Assembly: GCA_904501885.1 (NCBI GenBank)
Contig: CAJGCP010000005.1
Span: 21,222-85,221, forward strand
DNA from: an uncultured Acetatifactor sp.
Lineage (GTDB): Bacteria > Bacillota > Clostridia > Lachnospirales > Lachnospiraceae
Direction: 5' to 3'
DNA: 64,000 nucleotides
Shown: positions 1 to 9,303 of the stretch, piece after piece
Layout: every line of letters begins with the position of its first letter
Numbering within the stretch: the first letter of the stretch is position 1
Notes under the pieces: model-generated
The model's database searches: none
What the model was told of the DNA's origin: nothing
What the model saw: only the letters and a program-made list of their open reading frames with translations
Translations under genes and position numbers: made by a program

Positions 1-1
1 G

Positions 2-1258
2 TCCATTTTCAGTCAGGAAATTGCGGACTACATCGGCTTTTCCAAAGGCGCTACAGAATGGGCATTCAGCTTGGCAATCTTTTTCCTTGGTATGTCCGCG
101 GCATTCCTTGGAAACGTAGTTGAGAAGAATATACATAAGTCCTCCCTGATTGCAGCGGTATGCTTTGCATTGGGTATGGTGGGCACCGGCTTCTTTATTT
201 ACTACGGTGGGAAGCAATATGCTGCCAATGGTGTAGGTAGTGTGGTTGCCTTGATTGGTATTTATGTATGCTATGGTTTGATTATGGGTATCGGTTTGGG
301 TACCGGATATCTGTCCCCTGTTAAGACTTTGATGCTTTGGTTCAGCGACCGCAAGGGTCTGGCAACCGGTTTGGCTGTTGCAGGATTTGGCGCAGCGAAG
401 GCAATCGCAAGCCCCATTATGCAGTCTATGCTGGCAAATCTGGGCGAGGGCGGTATCTTCAAGATGTTCTACATCTTGGGCGCTGTATATTTTGTTATGA
501 TGTTTGTGGGTCATTTGCTTTTGGCGAAGCCTGCAGATTGGCATGAGCCTCAGACCAAGGAAAAAGGTCAGGGCATTTTGTCCGTTATTAAGACCAAGCC
601 CATCACCAACTACATCGGTATCTGGTTGATGTTCTATTTGAATATCACCTGTGGTTTGGCTTTGATTTCCCAGGAAAAGATGATTGTAAAATGTATCGGT
701 TTGGCTAGCGTGGTAGGTATCATTTCTACTGTGTCCGCTATCTTCAATGCAGGTGGACGTCTTGGTTTCTCTGCTTGGGCTGATACCATGAAAGATAGAA
801 ATACCATTTACAAGCTAATCTTCATCCTGTCCATCGCATTTACCGCACTTGTGGTTGTAACCGGCGGTGTTCAGAATGGTAATGGAAATATTCTTTTGAC
901 CATTTTGGTATTGGTATTGATCTTCTTCGTAAACGCAGGCTACGGCGGAGGCTTCTCCAATGTACCCACCCTGCTTTCTGACCAGTATGGCATGGGAAGC
1001 ATCAGTGCGCTTCACGGCATTACCTTGTCCGCATGGGCATTTGCAGGTTTGACTGGTAACCAGATGGCAAACTGGATTGTAAACAAGTTCGGTGCAGAGG
1101 TAGAAATCCCTCATGAATTGGCAGACGGAACCGTGGAGATGATTACAGTTAATCCCACCGGATATCAGACAGTATTGTATGTGACCCTGGCACTTTACAT
1201 TGTTTCCGCAATCATCAGCTTCACTTTGATTTCCAAGAAGGACGCTGAGGCGAAATAA
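2..1258 (+). CDS. MFS transporter, OFA (oxalate/formate antiporter-like) type, 5' end outside window
   Basis: Membrane carrier of the major facilitator superfamily; substrate unknown, probably a carboxylate if the OFA-like assignment holds. The open frame runs in from the left edge with no start in the window, so the first one or two transmembrane helices are missing. The visible part has about ten hydrophobic helices and a central hydrophilic loop (about residues 155-180 of the visible part). The loop between early helices contains an MFS-type motif (LWFSDRKGLATGLAVAGFG), which resembles OFA family proteins. The last residues are a short charged tail. A Rho-independent terminator follows, so it ends its transcription unit. 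Family call is by pattern recognition; substrate is not supported. Confidence 0.8.
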   Translation, partial: SIFSQEIADYIGFSKGATEWAFSLAIFFLGMSAAFLGNVVEKNIHKSSLIAAVCFALGMVGTGFFIYYGGKQYAANGVGSVVALIGIYVCYGLIMGIGLGTGYLSPVKTLMLWFSDRKGLATGLAVAGFGAAKAIASPIMQSMLANLGEGGIFKMFYILGAVYFVMMFVGHLLLAKPADWHEPQTKEKGQGILSVIKTKPITNYIGIWLMFYLNITCGLALISQEKMIVKCIGLASVVGIISTVSAIFNAGGRLGFSAWADTMKDRNTIYKLIFILSIAFTALVVVTGGVQNGNGNILLTILVLVLIFFVNAGYGGGFSNVPTLLSDQYGMGSISALHGITLSAWAFAGLTGNQMANWIVNKFGAEVEIPHELADGTVEMITVNPTGYQTVLYVTLALYIVSAIISFTLISKKDAEAK

Positions 1259-1353
1259 TTGAGTTGCAAGTTCGGACCGGTAAGGTTGAATCGGTAAGTT
1301 TGAGCCGGTAGGTTGAATCGAACGGTTTGAGTTAGGAATATTTGAATGTTTGA

Positions 1354-1382
1354 GACGCTCTCTAAGGAGGGCGTCTTTTTTG
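1354..1382 (+). terminator. Rho-independent terminator after MFS gene
   Basis: GACGC and GCGTC arms, extended inward by CTC/GAG, enclose a short loop and are followed by a run of about seven T. The stretch before it (about 1265-1330) contains short degenerate direct repeats of a GGTAAGTTTGA-like unit with no other visible role. Confidence 0.8.
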
Positions 1383-1403
1383 AGGTTTGGGATAGAATTT
1401 TAA

Positions 1404-1436
1404 GGTGGGTTTATTGGACTTAAAATAGTATATAGT
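1404..1436 (+). promoter_or_regulatory. Shared upstream element, copy 1 (TTTATTGGAC-N11-TATAGT)
   Basis: TTGGAC at 1414-1419 is followed after exactly 11 bases by TATAGT at 1431-1436, inside the wider conserved string TTTATTGGACTTAAAATA. The same arrangement occurs at 15677-15709 and 17001-17033, each time upstream of a very small gene. The TAT-rich hexamer could be a -10 box; the spacing is too short for TTGGAC to be an ordinary -35. It may be an activator site or an alternative sigma factor promoter. Confidence 0.5.
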
Positions 1437-1505
1437 TGGTATATCACGAAGCGAGACCCCAAAAACAGAAGTCGTTTATAGGCTGCATAGAAAAGGAGAA
1501 GATTT

Positions 1506-1625
1506 ATGGGAACTTTATTGTTTATCTTATTTTTACCAATCACTTTACCTATTTGGATTGTGATAAAGGTGTTGACGTTTATCGGTAAGATAGCTTTTAT
1601 TGGTGATATTTTTGACGAGTTTTAA
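1506..1625 (+). CDS. 39-residue hydrophobic microprotein
   Basis: The gene encodes 39 residues beginning MGTLLFILFLPITLP and ending GDIFDEF. It has one long hydrophobic segment (about residues 3-33) and a short acidic-aromatic tail, so it is probably a single-span membrane peptide. A good ribosome site (AAAAGGAGAAG) sits just before the ATG. A second protein of identical length and like composition is encoded at 15753-15872, and both lie downstream of the same TTGGAC-N11-TATRRT element. That pairing is the main reason to believe the gene is real. Function unknown; no family recognised. Confidence 0.55.
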   Translation: MGTLLFILFLPITLPIWIVIKVLTFIGKIAFIGDIFDEF

Positions 1626-1780
1626 CGCATATTAATGTGACGAATGAAAGGAGAACGGAAAATGGAAAAGGACTTCGAATAAAATAGAAAAAACCATTGT
1701 TATTTCCTGCAAAATGTCTTACAATATATGTCAAAGAATTTTTACTCATAACCTTTTGAGGTACATATAAGGAGGACGTT

Positions 1781-2995
1781 ATGTTTATTAAGAGATCAGA
1801 CAGAATGGAAACTGTGCATTCTGACATTAGAGGACCTTTGTTTGTGGAAGCGATGGAGATGCGTGAAAGAGGCATCGACGTGCTGAGATTGAACACAGGT
1901 AACCCTGCTACTTTCGGTTTTGAACTTCCCGAGAGCTTGCGTAAGGCAATCGAAGGCCATGAGGATTTGGCAGTAGGCTACTGTGATTTCAAGGGTATGA
2001 AGAATGCCAGAGAAGCGATTTGTGAATACGAGAAGTCCAAGGGTATCCAGGGCATCACACCTGATGATGTGTTCATCGGTAACGGTGTCAGCGAGGTTGC
2101 TTCCTTTGCGTTGATGCCATTGCTGAATCCCGGAGATGAAGTGTTGGTACCTTCCCCCAGCTATTCCTTGTGGGGTAATACCGTTCGCCTTTGCGGCGCA
2201 AATCCCGTGTTCTACACCTGTGATGAGAAAGCACATTGGTTCCCGGATGTGGCAGATATCCGTTCCAAGGTGACTTCCAAGACCAAAGCAATCGTTATCA
2301 TCAACCCCAACAACCCTACAGGCGTGCTTTATACCCCTGACCTTTTGGAGGAGATTATCAAGATTGCGAGAGAGAACAAGATTCTCATTTTCTCCGATGA
2401 AATTTATGACAGATTGGTAATGGACGGCAAGACTCACGTGTCTACCGCATCCCTTGCACCGGATCTTCCGATTGTTACATTGAATGGTATTTCCAAGTCC
2501 CATTGCGTATGTGGTTACAGATGCGGATGGATGCTCATCAGCGGACCTAAGGAGTATACCGAAGAATACAGAAAGGGTATCATTCAGATGACTTCCCTTC
2601 GTCTGTGTGCAAATGCTTTGGCACAGATTGTTATCCCTGCAGCGATGGCTGACGACGAGACACCCAGAAGCATGATTTCTCCCGGTGGTCGTATCTACGA
2701 GCAGAGAGAAGCAGTTTGTAGAGAGTTGGATAAAATCGACGGTCTTACTTATGTTAAGAACGACGGTGCATTCTATATGTTCCCTAAGTTGGACGTAAAG
2801 AAATTCAACATCACAAGCGACAAGGTATTTGCAAGAGACCTGCTCCATGCAACCAATATTCTCATGGTTCCCGGTAGCGGATTTGACTGGGCTGAGCCTG
2901 ACCATTTCCGTATCGTAATGCTGCCTAAGGCAGAGGAACTTGCTGATGCTATGAGAAGAATGGGCGAATTCCTGGATGGATATAAGCAGAAATAA
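1781..2995 (+). CDS. Pyridoxal-phosphate aminotransferase, class I/II (AlaA/AspC-like)
   Basis: Cytosolic fold-type I aminotransferase of 404 residues, normal family length. It shows the substrate/cofactor motif NPNNPTG near residue 172, the SDEIYD segment (Asp that contacts the PLP nitrogen) near 206, and the Schiff-base lysine in GISKSH at Lys239, followed by a conserved arginine region (GYRCGW). The C-terminal substrate arginine lies in DHFRIVML. The sequence is most like alanine/pyruvate-type transaminases, but substrate cannot be fixed from sequence alone. Start chosen for the AAGGAGGACGTT ribosome site directly before ATG. It stands alone, with a terminator after it. Confidence 0.9.
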   Translation: MFIKRSDRMETVHSDIRGPLFVEAMEMRERGIDVLRLNTGNPATFGFELPESLRKAIEGHEDLAVGYCDFKGMKNAREAICEYEKSKGIQGITPDDVFIGNGVSEVASFALMPLLNPGDEVLVPSPSYSLWGNTVRLCGANPVFYTCDEKAHWFPDVADIRSKVTSKTKAIVIINPNNPTGVLYTPDLLEEIIKIARENKILIFSDEIYDRLVMDGKTHVSTASLAPDLPIVTLNGISKSHCVCGYRCGWMLISGPKEYTEEYRKGIIQMTSLRLCANALAQIVIPAAMADDETPRSMISPGGRIYEQREAVCRELDKIDGLTYVKNDGAFYMFPKLDVKKFNITSDKVFARDLLHATNILMVPGSGFDWAEPDHFRIVMLPKAEELADAMRRMGEFLDGYKQK

Positions 2996-3013
2996 GAGGC
3001 CATAAATTGGCAT

Positions 3014-3043
3014 AAAACCCCGATACAGAAGTGTCGGGGTTTT
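3014..3043 (+). terminator. Terminator after aminotransferase gene
   Basis: AAAACCCCGA and TCGGGGTTTT form a near-perfect 10-bp stem; the A and T flanks could let it work in both directions. Confidence 0.85.
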
Positions 3044-3119
3044 GTATAATATAGAAAAATAATTATCGAAAAAAACTGCTTGTTTGTTAAAAAAATATCT
3101 ATGCAGCCGATGATAAATG

Positions 3120-3128
3120 TGCTATAAT
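3120..3128 (+). promoter_or_regulatory. Extended -10 promoter for the adenine deaminase operon
   Basis: TG-C-TATAAT is an extended -10 sequence about 90 bases before the ade start; no good -35 hexamer is seen 17 bases upstream. The leader between it and the start holds no purine riboswitch that I can recognise. Confidence 0.5.
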
Positions 3129-3215
3129 TTGTCTATCTGTGTGTGTAATTTTGTATCCCTATTTATTTGCTTGCATTTTATGATGTAAGCACACAAGTTT
3201 TAGGTTATCAGTTTT

Positions 3216-4898
3216 ATGGAAATGAACGAAAAAATCGCAATGATTAAGGCCGCAACCGGCGAAGTAAAAGCAGATTTGGTTTTGAAGAATGCCTCCTATG
3301 TAAATGTTTACACAGAAGAACTTTTACAGGGGGATATTGCCATTGCCCAGGGACGTGTAGTGGGCATCGGCGACTACGACGGTGAGGCTGTTTTGGATAT
3401 GACCGGGAAGATTGTATGTCCCGGCTTTATTGATGCCCATATTCATTTAGAATCCAGTTTGGTGGCGCCTGCAGAGTTTGTGAAGGCAGTGGTACCCCAC
3501 GGTACTACCACAGTGATTGCAGACCCCCATGAAATTGCCAATGTGATGGGTACAGACGGTATCGAATACATGTTGCAGGCAACCGAAGGTTTGCCTGTGG
3601 ATGTGAAGTTGATGATGCCCTCCTGTGTACCTGCCACTCCATTAGACGAGTCCGGTGCAGTGCTCACAGTGGCGGATATCGAGCCCTTTTATGATCGACC
3701 TAATGTAATGGGCTTAGCAGAAATGATGAATGCTTACGGTGTGACTCACACCGATAAAGATGTACTGGCAAAACTTGTGGCAGCACAAGCGCACAACCGC
3801 CCCATTGATGGACATGCTCCGGGGCTTACCGGTAAGGCGTTGAATGCCTATGTGGCAGCAGGCATTTATTCCGACCACGAATGTTCCGAACTGGATGAGG
3901 CTATGGAGAAAATCCGCTTAGGTCAATACATTCAGATTAGAGAGGGTACGGCAGCACGAAACTTGGAGGCGCTGGCGCCCTTGATTCAAAGAGGATATGA
4001 AAACCGTACCATGTTCTGTACGGATGACAAGCATCCCAATGATTTGTTGGAAAAAGGCCATATTGATTACATCATCAAAGAGGCCATTCATAAATATGGC
4101 GTAGATCCCATCATCGCTGTGAAAACAGCGGGACATACGGCGGCCAGATATTTTAAGATGACAGACCGTGGAGCCATTGCTCCCGGCTATCTTGCAGATA
4201 TGGTCATCATCGACAACTTTGATGATTTCAATATCGAAAAGGTGTTGAAGTGCGGAAAAGTGGTTTACGATGCAGGTTGTGTGAGTCCTGTGAAGGTACC
4301 GGAAATTGCCGCAGCTTTGGAACATAAAGCACTGCACACCTTCCACATGGCGCCCATCAGCAAGGATGACTTGATGAGCGAAGAAGCCTTGGGCTGCATC
4401 GGTGTTCTGCCCGGGTCCATTGTGACCAAGGACATGGGCATGCGAGAGGCCATCGACCTGAAAGAAGATGTGCTGAAGATTGCCGTGATTGAACGACACA
4501 AGAATACCGGACATATCGGTCTGGGATACTTGCAGGGCTATGGTTTGAAGCAGGGTGCGGTTGCTACCTCTATTTCCCATGATTCCCACAACATTATCGT
4601 GGTAGGATGTAGTGAGGAGGACATGGTCTTTGCAGTCAACCGATTGTTGGAAAACCAGGGCGGTATCGTGGTGGTAAATCAGGGACAGGTGACCGGCGAG
4701 ATCATGCTGGAAATCGCCGGCCTGATGAGCAATCGAAGCCTGGAAGAGATTAACGAGTGCTTAGAGCAAGCCAAAGAGGTGGCGTACAGCCAAGGTGTCA
4801 ACGAAGGCGTAGACCCCTTCATGTCACTGAGTTTTATGTCACTGCCTGTTATTCCTGAAATCAAGTTGACCACAAAGGGAATTGTAAAAGTGCAGTAA
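3216..4898 (+). CDS. ade: Adenine deaminase
   Basis: Amidohydrolase-superfamily enzyme that hydrolyses adenine to hypoxanthine and ammonia in purine salvage. The 560-residue length is typical of the bacterial Ade family. Metal-binding motif HIH at His75/His77 in GFIDAHIHLESS, a further DPHEIAN segment, and the GHAPG and SDHE segments (about residues 200-220) characteristic of this family are all present. The ribosome site is weak, and Met3 is an alternative start. It is the first gene of an apparent purine operon with a nucleoside ABC importer. A cyclo-ligase-like gene sits between. Confidence 0.95.
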   Translation: MEMNEKIAMIKAATGEVKADLVLKNASYVNVYTEELLQGDIAIAQGRVVGIGDYDGEAVLDMTGKIVCPGFIDAHIHLESSLVAPAEFVKAVVPHGTTTVIADPHEIANVMGTDGIEYMLQATEGLPVDVKLMMPSCVPATPLDESGAVLTVADIEPFYDRPNVMGLAEMMNAYGVTHTDKDVLAKLVAAQAHNRPIDGHAPGLTGKALNAYVAAGIYSDHECSELDEAMEKIRLGQYIQIREGTAARNLEALAPLIQRGYENRTMFCTDDKHPNDLLEKGHIDYIIKEAIHKYGVDPIIAVKTAGHTAARYFKMTDRGAIAPGYLADMVIIDNFDDFNIEKVLKCGKVVYDAGCVSPVKVPEIAAALEHKALHTFHMAPISKDDLMSEEALGCIGVLPGSIVTKDMGMREAIDLKEDVLKIAVIERHKNTGHIGLGYLQGYGLKQGAVATSISHDSHNIIVVGCSEEDMVFAVNRLLENQGGIVVVNQGQVTGEIMLEIAGLMSNRSLEEINECLEQAKEVAYSQGVNEGVDPFMSLSFMSLPVIPEIKLTTKGIVKVQ

Positions 4899-5004
4899 AA
4901 ACATAAGGACAAAATATAACAAGTAAGACAAATTGTATCACTGAAATGAAAGAGCAATTTGAAAATAAATAACAAAGTTTTAAAGCAAAAGAAAGGGTAT
5001 CACG

Positions 5005-5757
5005 ATGGAAAAAAGAGTGGATGCAAAAACAGAAAGAGTACGTATTTGGGAGGAACTTTTGAAGGTGGCAAAGCCTGATTCTAAATTCAGCTGGCAGTTC
5101 TCAGAGTTTATCTGTGACTACGAAGGTAGCGAGAAGGGAACCGCACTGCTTTGCGCAACTGATATGTATAAGAATGCGAAAGTTATTTTTATCACTCCTG
5201 ACAACAACTTGGAGACCTTGAGAGAGCAGGCTTTCCGTGACAAGAAATCCGTAGTCATGACCAACTATGGTATCACCAGAGGATTCTTCCTCATCAAGCC
5301 CGAGCAGATTCCTGAGGGCAAGGAAGAAGTGGCTTCCTTGTTGGATGGTGTTTCCCGTTATTGGAAGCATCAGACATTGGCACAGTTGAAGGAGTCCGTG
5401 GGACACATCGATATGATGGTAACCGGTGCTTCCGCAATCACCCCCAGTGGTATCCGTTTTGGTAAAGGCCACGGATATTTTGACTTGGAGTGGGCGATGC
5501 TTTCCACATACGGCATTGCAGATGCAAGCACAGTCATCATCGGTGCAGGACATGACTGCCAGGTGGCAGATGTGCCCGTAGAGGTAGAAGAGTACGATAC
5601 TGCAATCGACTTCATCGTAACTCCTACCCAGATTATCGAAACCCGTCATGAGTTCCCCAGACCCAGCAAGGGAATTATCTGGAGCCGTTTGTCTCCCGGT
5701 ATGCGCGAGCAGATTCCCCCTGTACAGGAACTTTGGTGTAAGGTGCATTGTAAATAA
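5005..5757 (+). CDS. 5-formyltetrahydrofolate cyclo-ligase family protein
   Basis: A 250-residue cytosolic protein of the 5-FTHF cyclo-ligase/MTHFSD-like fold. The segment GIRFGKGHGYFDLEW (about residues 150-165) matches the glycine-rich substrate/ATP loop of that family, and GHDCQV and the late DFIVTP segment also fit. It is longer than the standard enzyme and its N-terminus lacks an obvious canonical ATP-binding start, so it may be a paralogue with another substrate. It has a good ribosome site (AAAGGGTATCACG) and its stop overlaps the next gene's ATG (TAATGG), so it is translated with the nucleoside transporter. Its link to purine salvage is inferred only from position. Confidence 0.7.
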   Translation: MEKRVDAKTERVRIWEELLKVAKPDSKFSWQFSEFICDYEGSEKGTALLCATDMYKNAKVIFITPDNNLETLREQAFRDKKSVVMTNYGITRGFFLIKPEQIPEGKEEVASLLDGVSRYWKHQTLAQLKESVGHIDMMVTGASAITPSGIRFGKGHGYFDLEWAMLSTYGIADASTVIIGAGHDCQVADVPVEVEEYDTAIDFIVTPTQIIETRHEFPRPSKGIIWSRLSPGMREQIPPVQELWCKVHCK

Positions 5758-7274
5758 TGGATAACAAGAAAAATATCTTATTAAAAATTGAAGGAATCAC
5801 CAAGACCTTTGGCAAAGTGGTGGCCAATGACGACATCAGTCTGGAACTTTACGAAGGCGAAGTTTTGGCCCTTCTGGGTGAAAACGGCGCCGGTAAAAGT
5901 ACCCTGATGAATATCATCTACGGCATCTACCGTCCCGATAAGGGTAGGATTGAGATTCGCGGCAAGGAAACCAAAATCGCCTCTCCCCGCTATGCTTTGA
6001 ACAAGGGCATCGGTATGGTACATCAGCATTTTATGTTGGTGGGCAGATGCAATGCCATTGAGAACATTTGCCTGATCAGTAAGACCAGTCCCTTTAGCTT
6101 GGTGAATAAAAAGAAAATCGCCGCTTCCCTGGAGGAAATCAAGGCCCGCTACGGCATCGACGTGGACATTCATTGTCCCGTGGAACAGCTCAGCATCAGT
6201 ATGCAGCAGAAGGTGGAAATATTGAAATTGTTGTACACCGGTGCGGATATCCTGATTTTGGACGAGCCCACCGCAGTGCTGTTGCCCCAGGAGTGCGAGG
6301 CACTGTTTTCTATCATCCGCAATATGACCAAAGAGGGCAAGGGTGTCATCTTTATCAGCCATAAGCTGGATGAGATTATCGAAATCAGCGACAGAGTGGA
6401 TGTGTTGGCACATGGTAAAATGTGTGGCCATCTAATTACCAAGGACGCGGACAAGAACATCATTGTAAAAATGATGTCCGGTGACAATGTGCCGGATATG
6501 TCCGGTTATGTGAAAGAGAAGCCCGGGGCCGAAGTGCTTTTCGAATGTAAAGGCATCGAAGCCTACGACGACCGTAAGGCAAAGACCTTGGACGGCGTGG
6601 ACTTGAGTATCTACAAGGGAGAAATTGTTGGTATCGCAGGTGTGGAAGGCAATGGACAAAACGAACTGGCAGAAGTTCTGGCGGGTGTCAGAAAAGTGAC
6701 TGCGGGTTCCATTTCCATCAATGGTCAGACACTGCGTCCTAACCGCCCTGCAGATTTCATCAAGCATGGTGTGGGATACATTCCTGCGGAACGAAATGGT
6801 GTAGGTACAGTGCCTGATTTCATGCTGTATGAAAACTGGTTGTTACGTAAGGACCGGTTCCCCAGCAAGAATGGTATGATTGATACCAAGCAAGTGGTGG
6901 CCCAGTCCGTCAGCGCCATCAGCGAATATGATGTGCGTACTACAGGACCTTTGGAGAGAAGTGCGAACCTTTCCGGTGGTAATCTCCAGAAGTTCATCCT
7001 GTCCAGAGAATTGAAAAAGAAACCGGAGGTGCTGATTTGTTCCTACCCCACCAGAGGCTTGGACGTGAAGGCAGCATGCTTTGTGCGTAATCAGATCACC
7101 AAAGCCAAGAAGGACGGTACCAGTACCATCCTGTTCTCCGGAGATATGGAAGAGTTGTTTACGATTTCCGATAGAATCATCGTGTTAAATCGAGGAAAAG
7201 TAATCGGTGAAAGAATTCCTGAGGAAACCACCCAGGAAGAGATTATACTGATGATGATGGGGGAAAAAGCATGA
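5757..7274 (+). CDS. ABC transporter ATP-binding protein, nucleoside (BMP-type) importer
   Basis: Tandem-ATPase subunit of a sugar/nucleoside-type importer (505 residues, NupA/YufO-like). The first domain has Walker A GENGAGKST (about residues 41-49), a signature-like QLSISMQQKVEI and Walker B ILILDEPTAVL. The second domain has a degenerate Walker A (GVEGNGQNEL) and signature LSGGNLQKFIL with CSYPTRGLD in place of a normal Walker B, as is usual in this family. It overlaps the previous gene by one base and the following permease by four, so the operon is tightly coupled. Substrate is inferred as a purine nucleoside from the neighbouring ade and BMP lipoprotein. Confidence 0.92.
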   Translation: MDNKKNILLKIEGITKTFGKVVANDDISLELYEGEVLALLGENGAGKSTLMNIIYGIYRPDKGRIEIRGKETKIASPRYALNKGIGMVHQHFMLVGRCNAIENICLISKTSPFSLVNKKKIAASLEEIKARYGIDVDIHCPVEQLSISMQQKVEILKLLYTGADILILDEPTAVLLPQECEALFSIIRNMTKEGKGVIFISHKLDEIIEISDRVDVLAHGKMCGHLITKDADKNIIVKMMSGDNVPDMSGYVKEKPGAEVLFECKGIEAYDDRKAKTLDGVDLSIYKGEIVGIAGVEGNGQNELAEVLAGVRKVTAGSISINGQTLRPNRPADFIKHGVGYIPAERNGVGTVPDFMLYENWLLRKDRFPSKNGMIDTKQVVAQSVSAISEYDVRTTGPLERSANLSGGNLQKFILSRELKKKPEVLICSYPTRGLDVKAACFVRNQITKAKKDGTSTILFSGDMEELFTISDRIIVLNRGKVIGERIPEETTQEEIILMMMGEKA

Positions 7275-8311
7275 TAACGAAAAAAGGATTACAAAGACTC
7301 GGCATTCTGCTTTTGGCCGTATTGACTGCGATGCTGGCAGGTGCTGTGATTATATTGCTTTCCGGAGCAAATCCCCTGAATGCATACTACAGTATGCTGA
7401 TCAAACCTATGACCTCCTTAGGTAACATCGGAGGAGTGTTCATCCATTTTATTCCGCTATTATTGATTGGTATCGGCGTGTCCTTTACCTTTCATGCAAA
7501 ATTAAATAACCTGGGCGGCCAGGGACAGATGCTGATGGGTGCCTTGGGTATGACCCTGATTGGTATCCCGCCTGTGGGCGATGCCCTGGGTGCATTTTCC
7601 CTGCCCGTTGGATTTTTGTTGGCAATGATTTTCGGTGCCATTTGGGCGGCCATTGCAGGCTTTATGAAAACCCGTTTCGGCGCCAGCGAAATCGTAGTGA
7701 CCTTGATGTTAAACTACATCGCAGTGCAGGCCATCAACTATATCCTGTTTTATCACCTTCGAACAGACGGAGAGATCCGCTCTCCCAGAATCGTAAAGAT
7801 GCTGCCCAAATTGTTTGAAGGTACCCGCATCACTTGGGGCGTTGTGATTGCCCTGGTGCTGGTGGTGGTATATGCTTTGGTGATGGCTAAGACCAAATTT
7901 GGTTTCAACCTGCGCACGGTAGGTGGCAGCATCAAGGCGGCCAAGTACAGTGGTATCAATACCAAGTTGTACTATTTCCTTTCCATGGCCATCAGTGGTG
8001 CATTCTGTGGTATCGCAGGTGCAGCCCAGATCAGTGGTAATACCAGAAGACTGACAGAATCCACAGCCGGTGATTATGGCTTTAGTGGAATCGTGGTTGC
8101 TATGTTGGGTAGTTTGCATCCCGTGGGATTGGTGATTGCGTCCTTTTTGATGGCGCTGTTGACCTCCGGTTCCTCCATGATGCAGACGGATACAGGAATT
8201 CCTGAGTCCTTTACCCAGGTGTTGCAGGCATTGATTGTGTTGTTCATCCTGATGGGTATGGCAATCAGTGACGGCAAAGTCAAAAGAAGAAAAGGAGGGA
8301 AAGAGAAATGA
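7271..8311 (+). CDS. ABC transporter permease, nucleoside importer (NupB/YufP-like)
   Basis: Integral membrane subunit of 346 residues with about nine to ten hydrophobic helices. The GLGGQGQMLMGALG-like segment (here NNLGGQGQMLMGA, about residues 77-90) and the GASEIVVTLMLNYIA segment are typical of BPD_transp_2 permeases of BMP-type systems. The C-terminus is a short lysine-rich cytosolic tail. The ATG lies inside the previous gene's last codons (ATGA overlap), and its own stop overlaps the next permease in the same manner. Confidence 0.92.
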   Translation: MITKKGLQRLGILLLAVLTAMLAGAVIILLSGANPLNAYYSMLIKPMTSLGNIGGVFIHFIPLLLIGIGVSFTFHAKLNNLGGQGQMLMGALGMTLIGIPPVGDALGAFSLPVGFLLAMIFGAIWAAIAGFMKTRFGASEIVVTLMLNYIAVQAINYILFYHLRTDGEIRSPRIVKMLPKLFEGTRITWGVVIALVLVVVYALVMAKTKFGFNLRTVGGSIKAAKYSGINTKLYYFLSMAISGAFCGIAGAAQISGNTRRLTESTAGDYGFSGIVVAMLGSLHPVGLVIASFLMALLTSGSSMMQTDTGIPESFTQVLQALIVLFILMGMAISDGKVKRRKGGKEK

Positions 8312-9237
8312 ATGCAGGTTTCTTGACAGCTCTTTTTGCCTCCGGTATGAGACAGGGCGTGCCCCTGATTTACGGCTCCGTAGGAGACTGTGTCTCTGAG
8401 AAGGCCGGCGTGGTAGGTATCTGTATTGAGGGCGAAATTATTTTCGGTGCCTTTTTCTCCTACCTGTTTGCCCTTCGCTCCGGCAACCTGTGGTTGGGTG
8501 TGCTGATGGGAGCTATCGCAGGTATGATCAGTAGCCTCATGGTGGCAGCATGGTCCATCTATTTTAAGCAGGACCAGTCCATCATCGGTATTATGTTCAA
8601 TATTTTTGCGGCGGGATTTACCAATTTCCTGAACCGTAAGATTTTCGGTGTGTCCATCGCATCCGAAAAGATTGAAACCTTTAAGCCCATTAAGATTCCC
8701 GGCTTGTCCGAGATTCCCATTATTGGAGAGGTATTTTTCAATCAGGATATTTTGACCTATCTTTCTATCGTGTTGGCAGTGATCACATTGCTGGTGATGA
8801 AAAAGACCAAACTGGGTCTGCAGATGCTTGCCGTGGGTGAGAACCCTAAGGCAGCACAGGCTTCCGGTGTACAGGTACAAAGATATCGTCTGATTGCCTA
8901 CATGTTCTGCGGCTTTACGGCAGGATTGGCAGGTGCTTCCCTGACACTGAGCACCGTGGGCTCTTTCACGGAAGTGATTTCCGCAGGTAGAGGTTTCATT
9001 TGTTTGGCAATCGTTATTTTGGCCAGATGGAATCCTGTGGTGGCTTGTATCGCAGGCTTCGGTTTCGGTTCCATCCAGGCATTGCAGCTTCGTCTGCAGA
9101 TTATGGGCTCTGTGGTACCTCACCAGTTCTTCATCGCATTGCCTTACCTGATTACTTTGGTGGTGCTGATTGTGGCAGGTCACAATATCCGTGCACCTAA
9201 GGAACTTGGCGTTCCTTTCGATAAGGAAAGCCGTTAA
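8308..9237 (+). CDS. ABC transporter permease, nucleoside importer (NupC/YufQ-like)
   Basis: Second permease of the importer, 309 residues with eight or so hydrophobic helices. The N-terminal GVPLIYGSVGDCVSEKAGVV and following GIEGE-like segment (here GICIEGEI) are typical of this BPD_transp_2 subgroup. It overlaps the preceding permease by four bases and carries the ribosome site AAAGGAGGGAAAGAG within that gene's end. It is expected to form a heterodimer with the upstream permease. Confidence 0.92.
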   Translation: MNAGFLTALFASGMRQGVPLIYGSVGDCVSEKAGVVGICIEGEIIFGAFFSYLFALRSGNLWLGVLMGAIAGMISSLMVAAWSIYFKQDQSIIGIMFNIFAAGFTNFLNRKIFGVSIASEKIETFKPIKIPGLSEIPIIGEVFFNQDILTYLSIVLAVITLLVMKKTKLGLQMLAVGENPKAAQASGVQVQRYRLIAYMFCGFTAGLAGASLTLSTVGSFTEVISAGRGFICLAIVILARWNPVVACIAGFGFGSIQALQLRLQIMGSVVPHQFFIALPYLITLVVLIVAGHNIRAPKELGVPFDKESR

Positions 9238-9303
9238 CCTAAGTTTATTATTTTCATAGAAAATGATAATATAAAAAACAAATTTTCCAAGGAGGAAGAA
9301 AAA

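Noticed and set aside
1796..3013. 405-residue minus-strand frame opposite the aminotransferase gene
   Set aside because: It mirrors a well-conserved aminotransferase, has no ribosome site and no recognisable family; it is a shadow frame caused by codon choice.
8074..9183. 369-residue minus-strand frame opposite the permease genes
   Set aside because: Cys/His-rich low-quality composition opposite a clear permease; shadow frame.
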